A DNA stretch of 64,000 bases from Bacillus pumilus (GTDB taxonomy: Bacteria > Bacillota > Bacilli > Bacillales > Bacillaceae). Location: NCBI RefSeq assembly GCF_009937765.1, contig NZ_CP047089.1:1486272-1550271 (forward strand). The letters are read 5' to 3'. The notes beneath the pieces are model-generated. The model was not told where the DNA came from, searched no databases, and worked only from the letters and a program-made list of their open reading frames with translations. Shown in pieces: positions 47,384 to 57,796 of this stretch; within the stretch, counting starts at the first letter, position 1, and the number at the start of each line of letters is the position of its first letter. The position numbers and the translations under genes were made by a program.

Positions 47384-47983
47384 ATGGAGCCTTTAGTTAC
47401 ACACAAAGGAAAAGCCGCTGTGCTTAACCGTATCAACGTAGATACAGATCAAATTATTCCGAAGCAATTTTTGAAAAGAATTGAACGAACAGGCTATGGT
47501 CGGTTTGCCTTTTTCGACTGGCGGTATTTAGCCGATGGCAGCCCAAATCCTGATTTCGAACTGAATCAGCCGATTTATGAAGGTTCATCCATTTTGATCG
47601 CAGGAGAAAACTTTGGCTGCGGATCATCAAGGGAACATGCCCCTTGGGCACTTGATGATTATGGATTCAAAATTGTCATCGCACCATCATTCGCAGATAT
47701 TTTTCACCAAAACTGCTTTAAAAATGGGATGCTTCCAATTCGTCTTGATTATGATGTGTGGAAAACATTCGCTGCGTCATATGAGAACAAAGGGTATGAG
47801 ATGACAGTTGATCTTGAAAAACAGCAAATAGAAGATCACGAAGGGAATATCACTCCTTTTGATGTGGATCCTCACTGGAGAGAAATGCTCCTGAATGGCT
47901 ATGATGAGATCTCATTAACTTTACTACTAGAAGATGACATTCAAGCATTTGAAGATAAGCGCAGCAGCTGGCTGCGTGCGTAA
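47384..47983 (+). CDS. leuD: 3-isopropylmalate dehydratase small subunit
   Basis: 199 residues, the swivelling domain partner of LeuC: NVDTDQIIPKQFLK near residue 19 and NFGCGSSREHAPWAL near 75. AAGGAG precedes the ATG. Last gene of the ilv-leu operon, followed by a strong terminator. Confidence 0.96.
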   Translation: MEPLVTHKGKAAVLNRINVDTDQIIPKQFLKRIERTGYGRFAFFDWRYLADGSPNPDFELNQPIYEGSSILIAGENFGCGSSREHAPWALDDYGFKIVIAPSFADIFHQNCFKNGMLPIRLDYDVWKTFAASYENKGYEMTVDLEKQQIEDHEGNITPFDVDPHWREMLLNGYDEISLTLLLEDDIQAFEDKRSSWLRA

Positions 47984-47988
47984 ACAAC

Positions 47989-48027
47989 AAGAAGCCGTCC
48001 GCCCGAGGTGTGACGGCTTCTTTTTTG
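47989..48027 (+). terminator. Terminator of the ilv-leu operon
   Basis: GAAGCCGTC (47991-47999) and GACGGCTTC (48012-48020) followed by six T residues. Confidence 0.88.
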
Positions 48028-48108
48028 CATGAAAACCTCTCGCTACTTGTGTTTACCAACCTTCGTTGGTAAACTGATAAAAAATATGCGCCCGAAAGGA
48101 ACGTAAGC

Positions 48109-49116
48109 ATGAAACATGACAAGAAGAAAGATAATGTCATTTTGTTTCCTGGTCTGAAAGAAAGACTGATTGAAAAAGGAATGGCAGCATTAAAAGATAA
48201 ACAGTATCAAGAGGCGCTTCACTTGTTTTCAGAAGCAAAATCTTATGATGATGATGAAGAATCCGATATTCATCTCGGCATGGCAATTTGTTTTCTAGAG
48301 CTGGGCGAGCTGCAGGATGCAAAGCGTGTGTGTGAAAAGATGCTGCATGAAGGATATGGTCATTACTTCACCGTGCTTCAAGTGTATATGACAATCTTAA
48401 TTCAGCTGAAAGAATATGAAGAAGTGAAGCAGACAATTGAAGCAGTACTTGAGGAAAACCACCTTCCAGCAGAAAGCGCAGAGCATTTTTACAAGCTGCT
48501 CGAATTTAGTAGAAAAATGATCGAATCGCCTGAACAAATTTTAGATGAAGACGATGATGACGGCGGCGAAATCAATATAGATGATATGCTCGAACGGCCA
48601 GAAGAGCAGGTGCAGTTCATTCATTCGCTGAAAGATCGAAACATCACGCCGCATATGGGTCTATTAAATACGATCCTACAAAAGCCTGATGGAAACCCAT
48701 TGGTCAAATCATTGATCCTGCAGCTACTGTCAGATCATGATGTGGCAAAGCCGGTTCATGTGACGAAGTTCGGTGATTCGTTAACGCTTGTTCCTTCTGA
48801 GGCTGTCAAGCCAGAGCAAATGCCGCTGCTTCAGCAAGTTCTTCGTAAGCTCGATGACACACTCGGCAATGAGAACCCAACCCTTTACCAAGGCGTGGAA
48901 GAGTTATGGCGCCGTCACTTATTTGTCCTATATCCATTTCTACCTAAATATACAGATCCGAATCTTTGGGCAGCAGCACTTCATAAAGTCGGCTATGAAA
49001 TGCATGGGATCGAGATTGACCTCGAAGAATTACATCTATTGTATGAATTTGATGAACGAGAGCTGAGAGAAGCTTGCACAATGCTGAAAGATATTGAAGA
49101 AATTTCTTATTTGTAA
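48109..49116 (+). CDS. ysoA: TPR-containing protein YsoA
   Basis: 335 residues. Tetratricopeptide-like helical repeats fill roughly residues 20-125 (KDKQYQEALHLFSEAKSYDD, LGMAICFLELGELQDAKRV). An acidic stretch (ILDEDDDDGGE) near residue 145 precedes a C-terminal domain of unknown role. Position between leuD and tig matches B. subtilis ysoA. GGAACG before the ATG is a modest ribosome binding site. Confidence 0.87.
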   Translation: MKHDKKKDNVILFPGLKERLIEKGMAALKDKQYQEALHLFSEAKSYDDDEESDIHLGMAICFLELGELQDAKRVCEKMLHEGYGHYFTVLQVYMTILIQLKEYEEVKQTIEAVLEENHLPAESAEHFYKLLEFSRKMIESPEQILDEDDDDGGEINIDDMLERPEEQVQFIHSLKDRNITPHMGLLNTILQKPDGNPLVKSLILQLLSDHDVAKPVHVTKFGDSLTLVPSEAVKPEQMPLLQQVLRKLDDTLGNENPTLYQGVEELWRRHLFVLYPFLPKYTDPNLWAAALHKVGYEMHGIEIDLEELHLLYEFDERELREACTMLKDIEEISYL

Positions 49117-49129
49117 TTTGTCGATTTAG

Positions 49130-49157
49130 TTGAAAGACGGTCTTGTTATGTTATAAT
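49130..49157 (+). promoter_or_regulatory. tig promoter
   Basis: TTGAAA (49130-49135), 16 bp, TATAAT (49152-49157). A leader of nearly 190 bases follows, with the small hairpin CCGCT-TCTTT-AGCGG near 49252-49266 whose role is unclear. Confidence 0.6.
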
Positions 49158-49355
49158 ATAATGGTTGTATTTGTGCATATATCGTGCAGTTGTCGATTCC
49201 AATGGTTGAAAGACGATATGTATAATCAAGTCAAAAGTTGTATACATAATACCGCTTCTTTAGCGGCGTGCGTGGTTTTTAATTGGACGAAGTCTTTATG
49301 ATGCTTTAGAATGTAACAACGCACAATCTGAATAGATTTTTGGAGGGAAACACAC

Positions 49356-50630
49356 ATGTCAGTAAAATGGGAAAAACAAGAAGGTAACGAAGGCGTCTTA
49401 ACTGTAGAAGTTGATGCTGAAACATTTAACAAAGCACTTGATGATGCGTTTAAGAAAGTTGTCAAGCAAGTATCGATCCCTGGATTCCGTAAAGGGAAAG
49501 TACCACGTGGTCTTTTCGAACAGCGTTTTGGTGTAGAATCTCTTTATCAAGATGCATTAGATATTCTTCTTCCAGTTGAGTATCCAAAAGCAATCGACGA
49601 AGCTGGTATCGATCCAGTTGATCGTCCTGAAATCGATGTTGAGAAAATCGAAAAAGGCGAAAGCTTGATCTTCACTGCAAAAGTAACGGTGAAGCCTGAA
49701 GTGAAACTTGGTGACTACAAAGGTCTTAACGTAGAAAAAGACGACGCTACTGTCACTGATGAAGATGTACAAGAAGAGTTAAAAGGCATGCAAAACCGTC
49801 AAGCTGAGCTTGTTGTCAAAGAAGAAGGCGCAATCGAAAACGGCGATACAGTTGTTCTTGATTTCGAAGGATTCGTTGATGGAGAAGCATTCGAAGGCGG
49901 AAAAGCTGAGAACTACTCTCTTGAAGTAGGTTCTGGTTCATTCATCCCTGGTTTCGAAGAGCAATTAGTTGGTCTTGAAGCAGGCGCTGAAAAAGACGTA
50001 GAAGTCACTTTCCCAGAAGAATACCACGCTGAAGACCTTGCAGGTAAACCAGCTGTATTCAAAGTGAAAATTCACGAAATCAAAGCAAAAGAACTTCCAG
50101 CACTTGACGATGAGTTCGCGAAAGATGTTGATGAAGAAGTAGAAACGCTTGCTGAACTAACTGAAAAAACAAAGAAACGTCTTGAAGAAGCGAAAGAAAA
50201 CGAAGCAGAAGGTAAACTTCGTGAAGAGCTAGTTGAGAAAGCTTCTGAAAATGCGGAAGTTGACATCCCACAAGCGATGGTTGACACAGAGCTAGACCGT
50301 ATGATGAAAGAATTCGAACAACGCCTTCAAATGCAAGGAATGAACCTTGAGCTTTACTTCCAATTCTCAGGACAAGATGAAGATGCGCTTAAAGAGCAAA
50401 TGAAAGAAGATGCTGCTAAACGCGTAAAATCTAACCTAACACTTGAAGCAATTGCTGCTGCAGAAAACTTACAAGTGTCTGATGAAGAAGTAGAAGAAGA
50501 GCTTTCAAAAATGGCTGAAGCATACAACATGCCAATTGAAAACATCAAACAAGCGATCGGATCTACTGAAGCAATGAAAGAAGATCTAAAAGTTCGCAAA
50601 GCAATTGATTTTCTTGTAGAAAACCGTTAA
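49356..50630 (+). CDS. tig: Trigger factor chaperone
   Basis: 424 residues. The ribosome-docking loop [21 protein letters not shown] is near residue 40, a FKBP-like prolyl isomerase domain spans about 150-245 ([20 protein letters not shown]), and the helical C-terminal arms end the protein. It meets nascent chains at the exit tunnel. TGGAGGG precedes the ATG. Confidence 0.97.
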   Translation: MSVKWEKQEGNEGVLTVEVDAETFNKALDDAFKKVVKQVSIPGFRKGKVPRGLFEQRFGVESLYQDALDILLPVEYPKAIDEAGIDPVDRPEIDVEKIEKGESLIFTAKVTVKPEVKLGDYKGLNVEKDDATVTDEDVQEELKGMQNRQAELVVKEEGAIENGDTVVLDFEGFVDGEAFEGGKAENYSLEVGSGSFIPGFEEQLVGLEAGAEKDVEVTFPEEYHAEDLAGKPAVFKVKIHEIKAKELPALDDEFAKDVDEEVETLAELTEKTKKRLEEAKENEAEGKLREELVEKASENAEVDIPQAMVDTELDRMMKEFEQRLQMQGMNLELYFQFSGQDEDALKEQMKEDAAKRVKSNLTLEAIAAAENLQVSDEEVEEELSKMAEAYNMPIENIKQAIGSTEAMKEDLKVRKAIDFLVENR

Positions 50631-50646
50631 TATGGTGCATAATAAT

Positions 50647-50685
50647 AAAACAGGGCGCGAGTGACTCGTGCCTTGTTTTGTACAA
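50647..50685 (+). terminator. Terminator after tig
   Basis: AAAACAGGGC...GAG and CTC...GCCTTGTTTT make a long stem with small mismatches, ending in T residues. Confidence 0.75.
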
Positions 50686-50881
50686 TTTTTGACTTATCAT
50701 CGCTTCTTTTGGAAACGATAGTGTAAGTCGCATCTTTCTGTTATACATATCTCGATGTGCAGTGTTAGAAACACATCATTACCGTCTTTTAGGAAAGTAT
50801 GGTAAAATGCATACATACTGGACCCAGAAAGGTAGCTGACTGTTAGCTACAGGCAAGTGAAGAAGAATAAGGGGTGAAAGA

Positions 50882-52147
50882 ATGTTTAAATTCAACGAGG
50901 AAAAAGGTCAATTAAAATGCTCGTTTTGCGGAAAAACGCAAGATCAAGTGCGTAAACTGGTCGCAGGACCTGGCGTATATATATGTGATGAATGTATCGA
51001 GCTTTGCACGGAAATAGTTGAAGAAGAGCTCGGCACTGAGGAAGAAGTTGAATTCAAGGATGTTCCGAAGCCTCATGAAATTCGGGAGATTCTTGATGAA
51101 TATGTCATCGGTCAAGAAAATGCGAAGAAATCCTTAGCTGTAGCGGTTTATAATCACTATAAACGGATCAATTCAAACAGTAAGATTGATGATGTTGAGC
51201 TTTCGAAAAGTAATATCTCTATGATTGGACCAACAGGAAGCGGTAAAACATTACTTGCTCAAACGCTTGCTCGTATTTTAAATGTGCCATTTGCGATTGC
51301 AGATGCAACATCACTAACTGAAGCAGGTTATGTTGGTGAAGACGTAGAGAATATTTTACTAAAGCTGATCCAAGCAGCCGATTATGATGTAGAAAAAGCG
51401 GAAAAAGGCATTATCTACATCGATGAAATCGATAAAGTAGCAAGAAAATCAGAAAACCCTTCTATCACTCGTGATGTATCTGGGGAAGGTGTTCAGCAAG
51501 CACTATTGAAAATTCTTGAAGGAACTGTTGCTAGTGTACCGCCTCAAGGTGGGCGTAAGCATCCTCATCAAGAATTCATTCAAATCGATACGACAAATAT
51601 CCTCTTTATTTGTGGTGGAGCCTTTGACGGCATTGAGCAAATCATCAAACGCCGCCTAGGTCAAAAAGTCATTGGATTCGGCGCGGAAAATAAAATCGAA
51701 GATCTCGAAAAAGAAGTCCTTCTATCAAAAGTACTCCCAGAAGACTTGCTTCGTTTCGGTTTAATCCCAGAATTCATCGGCCGCTTGCCGGTTATTGCAA
51801 GCCTAGAGCCGTTAGATGAAAAAGCACTTGTAGAGATCTTGACGAAGCCTAAAAATGCACTCGTTAAGCAGTATACAAAAATGCTTGAGCTTGATGATGT
51901 AGAGCTAGAATTTGAAGAAGATGCTCTTAGCGAAATTGCGAAAAAAGCAATTGAGCGTAAAACAGGAGCTCGTGGTCTTCGTTCAATCATTGAAGGCATT
52001 ATGCTTGATGTGATGTTTGACCTTCCATCACGTGACGATATTGAAAAATGTGTCATCACTGGTGCAACGGTTGCCGATGGCGAGTCGCCGCGTCTTGTGT
52101 TAAAGGACGGCACAGTCGTCAATAAAGATACGAAAACATCTGCATAA
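50882..52147 (+). CDS. clpX: ATP-dependent Clp protease ATPase subunit ClpX
   Basis: 421 residues. N-terminal zinc domain ([19 protein letters not shown], then CDECIELC), Walker [16 protein letters not shown] near residue 117, Walker [10 protein letters not shown] near 179, and the ClpP-contact IGF-like loop in KVIGFGAEN near 262. It unfolds substrates for ClpP. AGGGGTG precedes the ATG. Confidence 0.97.
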   Translation: MFKFNEEKGQLKCSFCGKTQDQVRKLVAGPGVYICDECIELCTEIVEEELGTEEEVEFKDVPKPHEIREILDEYVIGQENAKKSLAVAVYNHYKRINSNSKIDDVELSKSNISMIGPTGSGKTLLAQTLARILNVPFAIADATSLTEAGYVGEDVENILLKLIQAADYDVEKAEKGIIYIDEIDKVARKSENPSITRDVSGEGVQQALLKILEGTVASVPPQGGRKHPHQEFIQIDTTNILFICGGAFDGIEQIIKRRLGQKVIGFGAENKIEDLEKEVLLSKVLPEDLLRFGLIPEFIGRLPVIASLEPLDEKALVEILTKPKNALVKQYTKMLELDDVELEFEEDALSEIAKKAIERKTGARGLRSIIEGIMLDVMFDLPSRDDIEKCVITGATVADGESPRLVLKDGTVVNKDTKTSA

Positions 52148-52155
52148 GAGTTGTC

Positions 52156-52193
52156 TCACTCCTGAATCTTTTTGATTCAGGAGTTTTTTATTT
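52156..52193 (+). terminator. Terminator after clpX
   Basis: ACTCCTGAATC and GATTCAGGAGT form a perfect 11-bp stem with five T bases as loop, then a T run. Confidence 0.9.
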
Positions 52194-52207
52194 ATCGTGG
52201 AAGTTGT

Positions 52208-52237
52208 GTTTATTCCGTCCAGCTCTAGGAAATACTA
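52208..52237 (+). promoter_or_regulatory. Sigma-F promoter of lonB
   Basis: GTTTA (52208-52212), 15 bp, GGAAATACTA (52228-52237) fits the sigma-F pattern GYWTA-N15-GGNNANANTR. B. subtilis lonB is a forespore gene under sigma-F. Confidence 0.75.
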
Positions 52238-52283
52238 GCAGACAGAAACCAATACATACGATAGATGAAGGAGGGAGCACCGA

Positions 52284-53945
52284 TTGAGCTGGACAGGAAT
52301 CGTATTATTCATACAACTGTTCTTTGGTATCGTCATCGGGCTGTACTTTTGGAACTTACTGAGAAATCAGCGCACACAAAAGGTGACGATAGACAAAGAG
52401 TCAAAGAAAGAAATGGAAGCACTCAGAAAGATGCGGTCAATCAAGCTGAGTGAACCCTTGTCAGAGAGAGTCCGGCCAAAGGGGTTTCAAGATATCGTGG
52501 GGCAGGAAGACGGCATTCGTGCACTAAAAGCGGCACTATGCGGACCGAACCCACAGCATGTCATCGTTTACGGACCACCGGGAGTCGGTAAAACAGCCGC
52601 TGCCCGTCTTGTGATGGAAGAAGCGAAGCGTCACGCTGATTCACCATTTAAAAAAGATGCGGTCTTTGTAGAGCTCGATGCCACAACCGCAAGATTCGAT
52701 GAACGAGGCATTGCAGACCCGCTTATTGGTTCCGTGCATGACCCCATTTACCAAGGGGCTGGAGCAATGGGGCAGGCAGGCATTCCGCAGCCAAAACAAG
52801 GAGCCGTCACACATGCTCATGGCGGTGTTCTGTTTATCGATGAAATTGGCGAGCTGCATCCGATTCAAATGAACAAAATGCTCAAAGTGCTGGAAGATCG
52901 GAAAGTCTTTTTAGACAGTGCTTACTATAGTGAAGAAAATACCCAGATCCCGAATCACATTCATGATATTTTCCAAAATGGGCTTCCGGCTGATTTTCGA
53001 TTAATTGGTGCGACGACAAGAACACCTGACGAAATTCCACCAGCGATTCGGTCAAGATGTCTGGAAATTTTCTTTAAAGACCTTGACCAGCATGAACTGA
53101 AAATCGTCGCTGCTAAGGCTGTCCAAAAAATTCAAAAGGAATTAAGTGATGAAGGGCTGAACTTGTTAACCTCCTATGTGAAAAATGGACGTGAAGCGGT
53201 CAACATGGTGCAGATTGCCGCTGGTATGGCGGTGACGGAAAACCGAAAAGACATCACGATTGAAGATGTAGAATGGGTCATTCATTCAAGCCAGCTGACA
53301 CCAAGATATGAACAAAAAGTACCGGAAAAGCCAAAAGTGGGGGTCGTCAATGGACTGGCTGTGTATGGACCAAACAGCGGTGCCCTGCTTGAGATTGAAG
53401 TGAACATCTGTAAGGCGCTTGAGAAAGGCAGTATTAACATTACAGGCATTGCAGAAGAAGAAAGCATTGGCAATCAGTCGAAATCCATTCGACGAAAAAG
53501 TATGGCGAAAGGATCGGTTGAAAATGTATTAACGGTGCTACGAAATTTAGGCATTCGGACAAATGAATATGACATCCATATTAATTTTCCAGGCGGCGCC
53601 CCAATTGATGGACCGTCTGCTGGGATTGCCATGGCGACTGCAATCTTCTCAGCCATACATCAAATTCCAATTGATCATCTGACAGCCATGACGGGTGAAA
53701 TCGGATTGCAGGGTCAGGTGAAGCCAATCGGTGGTGTGATACCGAAGATTAAGGCAGCGAAGCAGGCGGGTGCCACAACCGTCATTATTCCTTATGACAA
53801 TCAGCAGTCGATCTTAAAGGAGATTGAAGGGGTCACCATTGTGCCTGTGAAGCACTTCCAAGAGGTGCTGGATCAGTGTCTGGTCAACCCGCCAGACGAG
53901 AAGAAAGATGGACTAGAAGACGAAATGAAAAGAAAATCTGTTTAA
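52284..53945 (+). CDS. lonB: Forespore Lon-like protease LonB
   Basis: 553 residues, start TTG behind AAGGAGGG. An N-terminal membrane span (IVLFIQLFFGIVIGLYFW) anchors it. Walker [16 protein letters not shown] lies near residue 95 and the Lon-type catalytic Ser in GAPIDGPSAGIAMATA near 435, with the Lys near 478. It is a membrane-bound AAA+ protease. Order clpX-lonB-lonA is as in B. subtilis. Confidence 0.94.
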   Translation: MSWTGIVLFIQLFFGIVIGLYFWNLLRNQRTQKVTIDKESKKEMEALRKMRSIKLSEPLSERVRPKGFQDIVGQEDGIRALKAALCGPNPQHVIVYGPPGVGKTAAARLVMEEAKRHADSPFKKDAVFVELDATTARFDERGIADPLIGSVHDPIYQGAGAMGQAGIPQPKQGAVTHAHGGVLFIDEIGELHPIQMNKMLKVLEDRKVFLDSAYYSEENTQIPNHIHDIFQNGLPADFRLIGATTRTPDEIPPAIRSRCLEIFFKDLDQHELKIVAAKAVQKIQKELSDEGLNLLTSYVKNGREAVNMVQIAAGMAVTENRKDITIEDVEWVIHSSQLTPRYEQKVPEKPKVGVVNGLAVYGPNSGALLEIEVNICKALEKGSINITGIAEEESIGNQSKSIRRKSMAKGSVENVLTVLRNLGIRTNEYDIHINFPGGAPIDGPSAGIAMATAIFSAIHQIPIDHLTAMTGEIGLQGQVKPIGGVIPKIKAAKQAGATTVIIPYDNQQSILKEIEGVTIVPVKHFQEVLDQCLVNPPDEKKDGLEDEMKRKSV

Positions 53946-53971
53946 TCCCCATCACATATGGGGATTTTTTA
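53944..53971 (+). terminator. Terminator after lonB
   Basis: ATCCCCAT and ATGGGGAT around CACAT, overlapping the lonB stop, then TTTTT. Confidence 0.8.
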
Positions 53972-54116
53972 GTGAAATAGATCTTTTTTTCTTTTTCAAG
54001 ATAAAAAGAAAGGGTATACTACGGTAAGATCAACATTTCTCAAGTCTTTTACATTGTACAAGACTGAAACAGGTATATTATAATGATTCATACTAGTGAC
54101 GGAGGTGTCAATCAAC

Positions 54117-56441
54117 ATGGCAGATGAAATCAAAAAGAATGTTCCGCTCCTTCCATTGCGAGGTTTGCTTGTTTATCCAACAATGGTCTTGCATTTGGAC
54201 GTTGGACGCGAAAAGTCTGTTCAAGCATTAGAACAGGCAATGATGAACGATCATATGATTTTTCTAGCAACACAGCGGGAAATTTCAATAGATGAACCAG
54301 GTGAAGAGGAAATTTTCAAAGTCGGCACCTACACAAAAATTAAACAAATGCTGAAGCTGCCAAATGGAACGATTCGTGTACTCGTTGAAGGCCTAAATCG
54401 AGCACAGATCGAATCATATGTCGAGCTGGAGGACTATACGTCCGTCGACATTAAAGAATTGGCAGAAGAAGAATTAAAGGACGCAGAAGCAGAAGCCCTC
54501 ATGCGTACATTGTTAGATCACTTTGATCAATACATAAAAATTTCAAAAAAAATCTCAGCTGAAACATATGCAACAGTAACAGATATTGAGGAACCGGGGA
54601 GAATGGCAGATATCGTTGCTTCTCACCTACCGCTTAAATTAAAGGACAAACAAGAAGTGCTCGAAACAGTGGATGTTAAAAAACGGCTGAACCGGGTCAT
54701 CAGCTTAATTCACAATGAAAAAGAAGTACTCGAGATTGAAAAGAAAATCGGGCAGCGCGTGAAACGTTCAATGGAACGGACGCAAAAAGAATATTATTTA
54801 CGTGAACAAATGAAAGCCATTCAAAAGGAGCTTGGAGACAAAGAAGGGAAAACTGGCGAAGTCAGTTCTTTAATGTCTAAAATCGAAGAATCGAGCATGC
54901 CAGATTCTGTTCGTGAAACGGCGCTCAAAGAATTGAACCGTTATGAAAAAATTCCTTCAAGCTCTGCTGAGAGCTCTGTGATTCGAAATTATATTGATTG
55001 GCTGATTGGCCTCCCGTGGGGTATCTATACAGAAGATCGTCTCGATTTAAAAATTGCAAGTGAAATTTTAGATGATGAGCATCACGGGCTGGAAAAGGTC
55101 AAAGAACGAGTACTTGAATATCTTGCTGTACAAAAGCTGACCAATTCTTTAAAAGGACCGATTCTTTGTTTAGCAGGACCTCCAGGAGTCGGGAAAACGT
55201 CACTTGCCAAATCGATTGCCAAATCACTTGACCGAAAGTTTATCCGTGTTTCCCTTGGCGGTGTTCGCGATGAGTCTGAGATTCGTGGACATAGAAGAAC
55301 GTATGTAGGGGCAATGCCAGGACGTATCATTCGCGGAATGAGCAAGGCAGGAACGATGAATCCGGTTTTCCTTTTAGATGAAATTGATAAGATGTCCTCT
55401 GATTTTAGAGGTGATCCATCTTCTGCAATGCTTGAAGTCTTAGATCCAGAGCAAAATCATAACTTCAGTGATCACTATATTGAAGAAACATTTGATTTGT
55501 CTCAAGTGTTGTTTATTGCCACTGCCAACAATTTAGCAACCATTCCAGGTCCACTTCGTGATAGAATGGAGATTATCACGATTGCAGGGTATACAGAGGT
55601 TGAAAAAGCAGAAATTGTGAAAGACCATCTTCTGCCGAAGCAGCTAAAGGAGCACGGATTAAAGAAAGGGAACTTGCAGCTTCGTGAAGCCGCGATTTAT
55701 GATACGATTCGCTATTACACAAGAGAAGCGGGTGTTCGTGGATTAGAGCGTCAGCTTGCGGCGATATGCCGTAAAGCAGCAAGAGCAATTGTGGCTGAAG
55801 ACCGCAAACGCATCACAGTGACGGAAAAGAACTTATCTGAATTTCTCGGAAAAAGACTTTACCGTTATGGTCAGGCTGAAACGACAGACCAAGTGGGAGT
55901 TGTTACAGGACTTGCGTATACGACTGTTGGGGGGGACACCTTGTCGATTGAGGTATCGCTTTCTCCGGGTAAAGGCAAGCTGTTGTTAACAGGTAAGCTA
56001 GGTGATGTCATGAGAGAATCTGCACAGGCGGCATTCAGTTATATTCGTTCGAAGGCAGATGAACTGAACATTGATCCTAATTTTAATGAAAAGCATGATA
56101 TTCATATCCATGTTCCAGAGGGTGCGGTTCCAAAGGACGGGCCATCAGCTGGTATCACCATTGCGACGGCTCTTGTATCAGCCCTCACAGGACGACCTGT
56201 GTCAAAAGAGGTTGGTATGACAGGAGAGATTACGCTAAGAGGAAGAGTGCTTCCAATTGGCGGACTAAAAGAAAAAGCATTAGGTGCACATCGCGCAGGA
56301 CTGAAAACCATTATTCTTCCAAAGGACAATGAGAAGGATATTGATGATATTCCTGAAAGTGTGAGAGAAGGACTAACCTTTATTCCGGTCTCGCATTTAG
56401 ATGAGGTGCTTGAGAAAGCGTTGGTAGGAGAGGGAAGATGA
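54117..56441 (+). CDS. lonA: ATP-dependent protease Lon (LonA)
   Basis: 774 residues from ATG 54117 behind GGAGGTG at nine bases; an in-frame GTG upstream is not needed and 774 is the B. subtilis length. N-terminal substrate domain ([12 protein letters not shown]), Walker [17 protein letters not shown] near residue 350, Walker [10 protein letters not shown] near 418, catalytic Ser in [15 protein letters not shown] near 677. TTGTAC (54054) and TATAAT (54079) may be its promoter though 19 bp apart. Confidence 0.96.
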   Translation: MADEIKKNVPLLPLRGLLVYPTMVLHLDVGREKSVQALEQAMMNDHMIFLATQREISIDEPGEEEIFKVGTYTKIKQMLKLPNGTIRVLVEGLNRAQIESYVELEDYTSVDIKELAEEELKDAEAEALMRTLLDHFDQYIKISKKISAETYATVTDIEEPGRMADIVASHLPLKLKDKQEVLETVDVKKRLNRVISLIHNEKEVLEIEKKIGQRVKRSMERTQKEYYLREQMKAIQKELGDKEGKTGEVSSLMSKIEESSMPDSVRETALKELNRYEKIPSSSAESSVIRNYIDWLIGLPWGIYTEDRLDLKIASEILDDEHHGLEKVKERVLEYLAVQKLTNSLKGPILCLAGPPGVGKTSLAKSIAKSLDRKFIRVSLGGVRDESEIRGHRRTYVGAMPGRIIRGMSKAGTMNPVFLLDEIDKMSSDFRGDPSSAMLEVLDPEQNHNFSDHYIEETFDLSQVLFIATANNLATIPGPLRDRMEIITIAGYTEVEKAEIVKDHLLPKQLKEHGLKKGNLQLREAAIYDTIRYYTREAGVRGLERQLAAICRKAARAIVAEDRKRITVTEKNLSEFLGKRLYRYGQAETTDQVGVVTGLAYTTVGGDTLSIEVSLSPGKGKLLLTGKLGDVMRESAQAAFSYIRSKADELNIDPNFNEKHDIHIHVPEGAVPKDGPSAGITIATALVSALTGRPVSKEVGMTGEITLRGRVLPIGGLKEKALGAHRAGLKTIILPKDNEKDIDDIPESVREGLTFIPVSHLDEVLEKALVGEGR

Positions 56442-57025
56442 AAGTAACAAAATCAGATATCGTCATTAGTGCGGTTAAACCAGAGCAGTACCCAAGCGGG
56501 GGACTGCCTGAAATCGCTCTTGCTGGACGATCAAATGTTGGGAAATCCTCGTTCATCAACTCATTGATTAATCGTAAAAATTTAGCGCGTACGTCTTCTA
56601 AACCAGGTAAGACCCAAACGCTTAATTTCTACATCATCAATGATATGCTCCATTTTGTGGACGTTCCAGGTTACGGCTTTGCTAAAGTGTCAAAGACAGA
56701 GCGCGAGGCCTGGGGTAGAATGATCGAAACGTATATTACAATGCGTGAAGAATTAAAAGCAGTCGTCCAAATTGTGGACCTGCGTCATAAGCCATCAGTA
56801 GATGATGTGAACATGTATGAATTCCTGAAATATTACGGAGTTCCTGTGATCGTCATCGCAACAAAGGCGGACAAAATTCCAAAAGGCAAATGGGAAAAAC
56901 ATGCGAAAGTCGTCAAACAGACGCTTGACATTGCCCCATCAGATGAACTAGTCCTATTCTCTTCTGAAACAAAAAAGGGAAAAGACGAAGCCTGGAATGC
57001 CATCCTTGCAAAGATTAATAAATAA
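56438..57025 (+). CDS. ysxC: Ribosome biogenesis GTPase YsxC/EngB
   Basis: 195 residues, start overlapping the lonA stop by four bases (ATGA). GTP-binding boxes: G1 [15 protein letters not shown] near residue 30, G3 DVPGYGFA near 73, G4 [11 protein letters not shown] near 140. Needed for assembly of the 50S subunit. Confidence 0.96.
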   Translation: MKVTKSDIVISAVKPEQYPSGGLPEIALAGRSNVGKSSFINSLINRKNLARTSSKPGKTQTLNFYIINDMLHFVDVPGYGFAKVSKTEREAWGRMIETYITMREELKAVVQIVDLRHKPSVDDVNMYEFLKYYGVPVIVIATKADKIPKGKWEKHAKVVKQTLDIAPSDELVLFSSETKKGKDEAWNAILAKINK

Positions 57026-57061
57026 AAAAAGGCATCTGTCATGAGCAGATGCCTTTTTATT
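57025..57061. terminator. Bidirectional terminator between ysxC and ysxD
   Basis: AAAAAGGCATCTG and CAGATGCCTTTTT form a perfect stem with T/A runs on both sides, serving both converging genes. Confidence 0.88.
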
Positions 57062-57068
57062 GTATAAG

Positions 57069-57563
57069 TTATTTCCTTTTTAAAAATAATAAGAGGAGAC
57101 TGACAGCTATCAGTACATAAGGCCAGTACAATTCAAAACCGGAAGTAGGGATCGAAAGGGAACTTAGCTGTTTTGTAATTTGCTGAAAGAAATAAAGGAA
57201 CAGACCGAGTGCAATGAGAACAACACTTTCAATACGATATTCTTTTTTCTGAGAGGATTTCACAAAAAGGGCAAGTCCAACGATGAATACAATCATCGTA
57301 AATGTGTCTGGCCAGTAGTCCAATTTTGGCTGAAGAATAAAGTGTAGCGAAAGGCCCGTCATCAGCATACCGATAAACACATGAGCGCTTTCTTGCTCCT
57401 TCTTTCCTTGATATAAGAAAGCAAGGCCAAAAAGCAGTATGAGTGTATACCATTTCTCTTGCTCCTTCCAAATGTCAAATTGACCTCCGGAGAGAATGGC
57501 ATATAGCGCTACAGCCAGCAAAGTGAGCGGCAGCAAAATGGATTTCTTCTTCAAAGATGTCAC
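57069..57563 (-). CDS. ysxD: Membrane protein YsxD
   Basis: 164 residues, five or six hydrophobic segments (for example ILLPLTLLAVALYAILSG at 9-26 and YVLIAVSLLLLFL near the end) with a lysine/arginine C-terminus. Function unknown. The position opposite and between ysxC and hemA, and the length, agree with YsxD of B. subtilis. AGAAGGTGAC precedes the ATG. Confidence 0.8.
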   Translation of the reverse strand: MTSLKKKSILLPLTLLAVALYAILSGGQFDIWKEQEKWYTLILLFGLAFLYQGKKEQESAHVFIGMLMTGLSLHFILQPKLDYWPDTFTMIVFIVGLALFVKSSQKKEYRIESVVLIALGLFLYFFQQITKQLSSLSIPTSGFELYWPYVLIAVSLLLLFLKRK

Positions 57564-57717
57564 CTTCTTTTAAGCAGATCATTTGTCCGCACGCGCCAAA
57601 TCTGGTAAATTGCTTGAAGTGATGATATGGCATAATGGATGTCGAACATTTTTCTACTATATCACAACATTTTTGAAATCTGTTCACAATTTTCATCCAG
57701 TTAAAAATGAATATATG

Positions 57718-57732
57718 TTATAATCATTATAA
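57718..57732 (+). promoter_or_regulatory. PerR box 1 of the heme operon
   Basis: TTATAATCATTATAA is an exact match to the Per box TTATAATNATTATAA. The TATAAT inside it (57719-57724) may also be the -10 hexamer. PerR represses hemA in B. subtilis until peroxide stress. Confidence 0.85.
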
Positions 57733-57747
57733 ATAATAAATTCTATA

Positions 57748-57762
57748 TTGTAATTATTATAA
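57748..57762 (+). promoter_or_regulatory. PerR box 2 of the heme operon
   Basis: TTGTAATTATTATAA matches the Per box at all but the third base. Its centre is 30 bp from box 1, so the two sites face the same side of the helix. Confidence 0.65.
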
Positions 57763-57796
57763 ATTAGACAGGGCGTTGGGGGTGCAAGCTGAAGTT

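Noticed and set aside
51661-52122. 153-codon antisense frame inside clpX
   Set aside because: Serine-rich mirror of a conserved coding region, no ribosome binding site or homology recognised.
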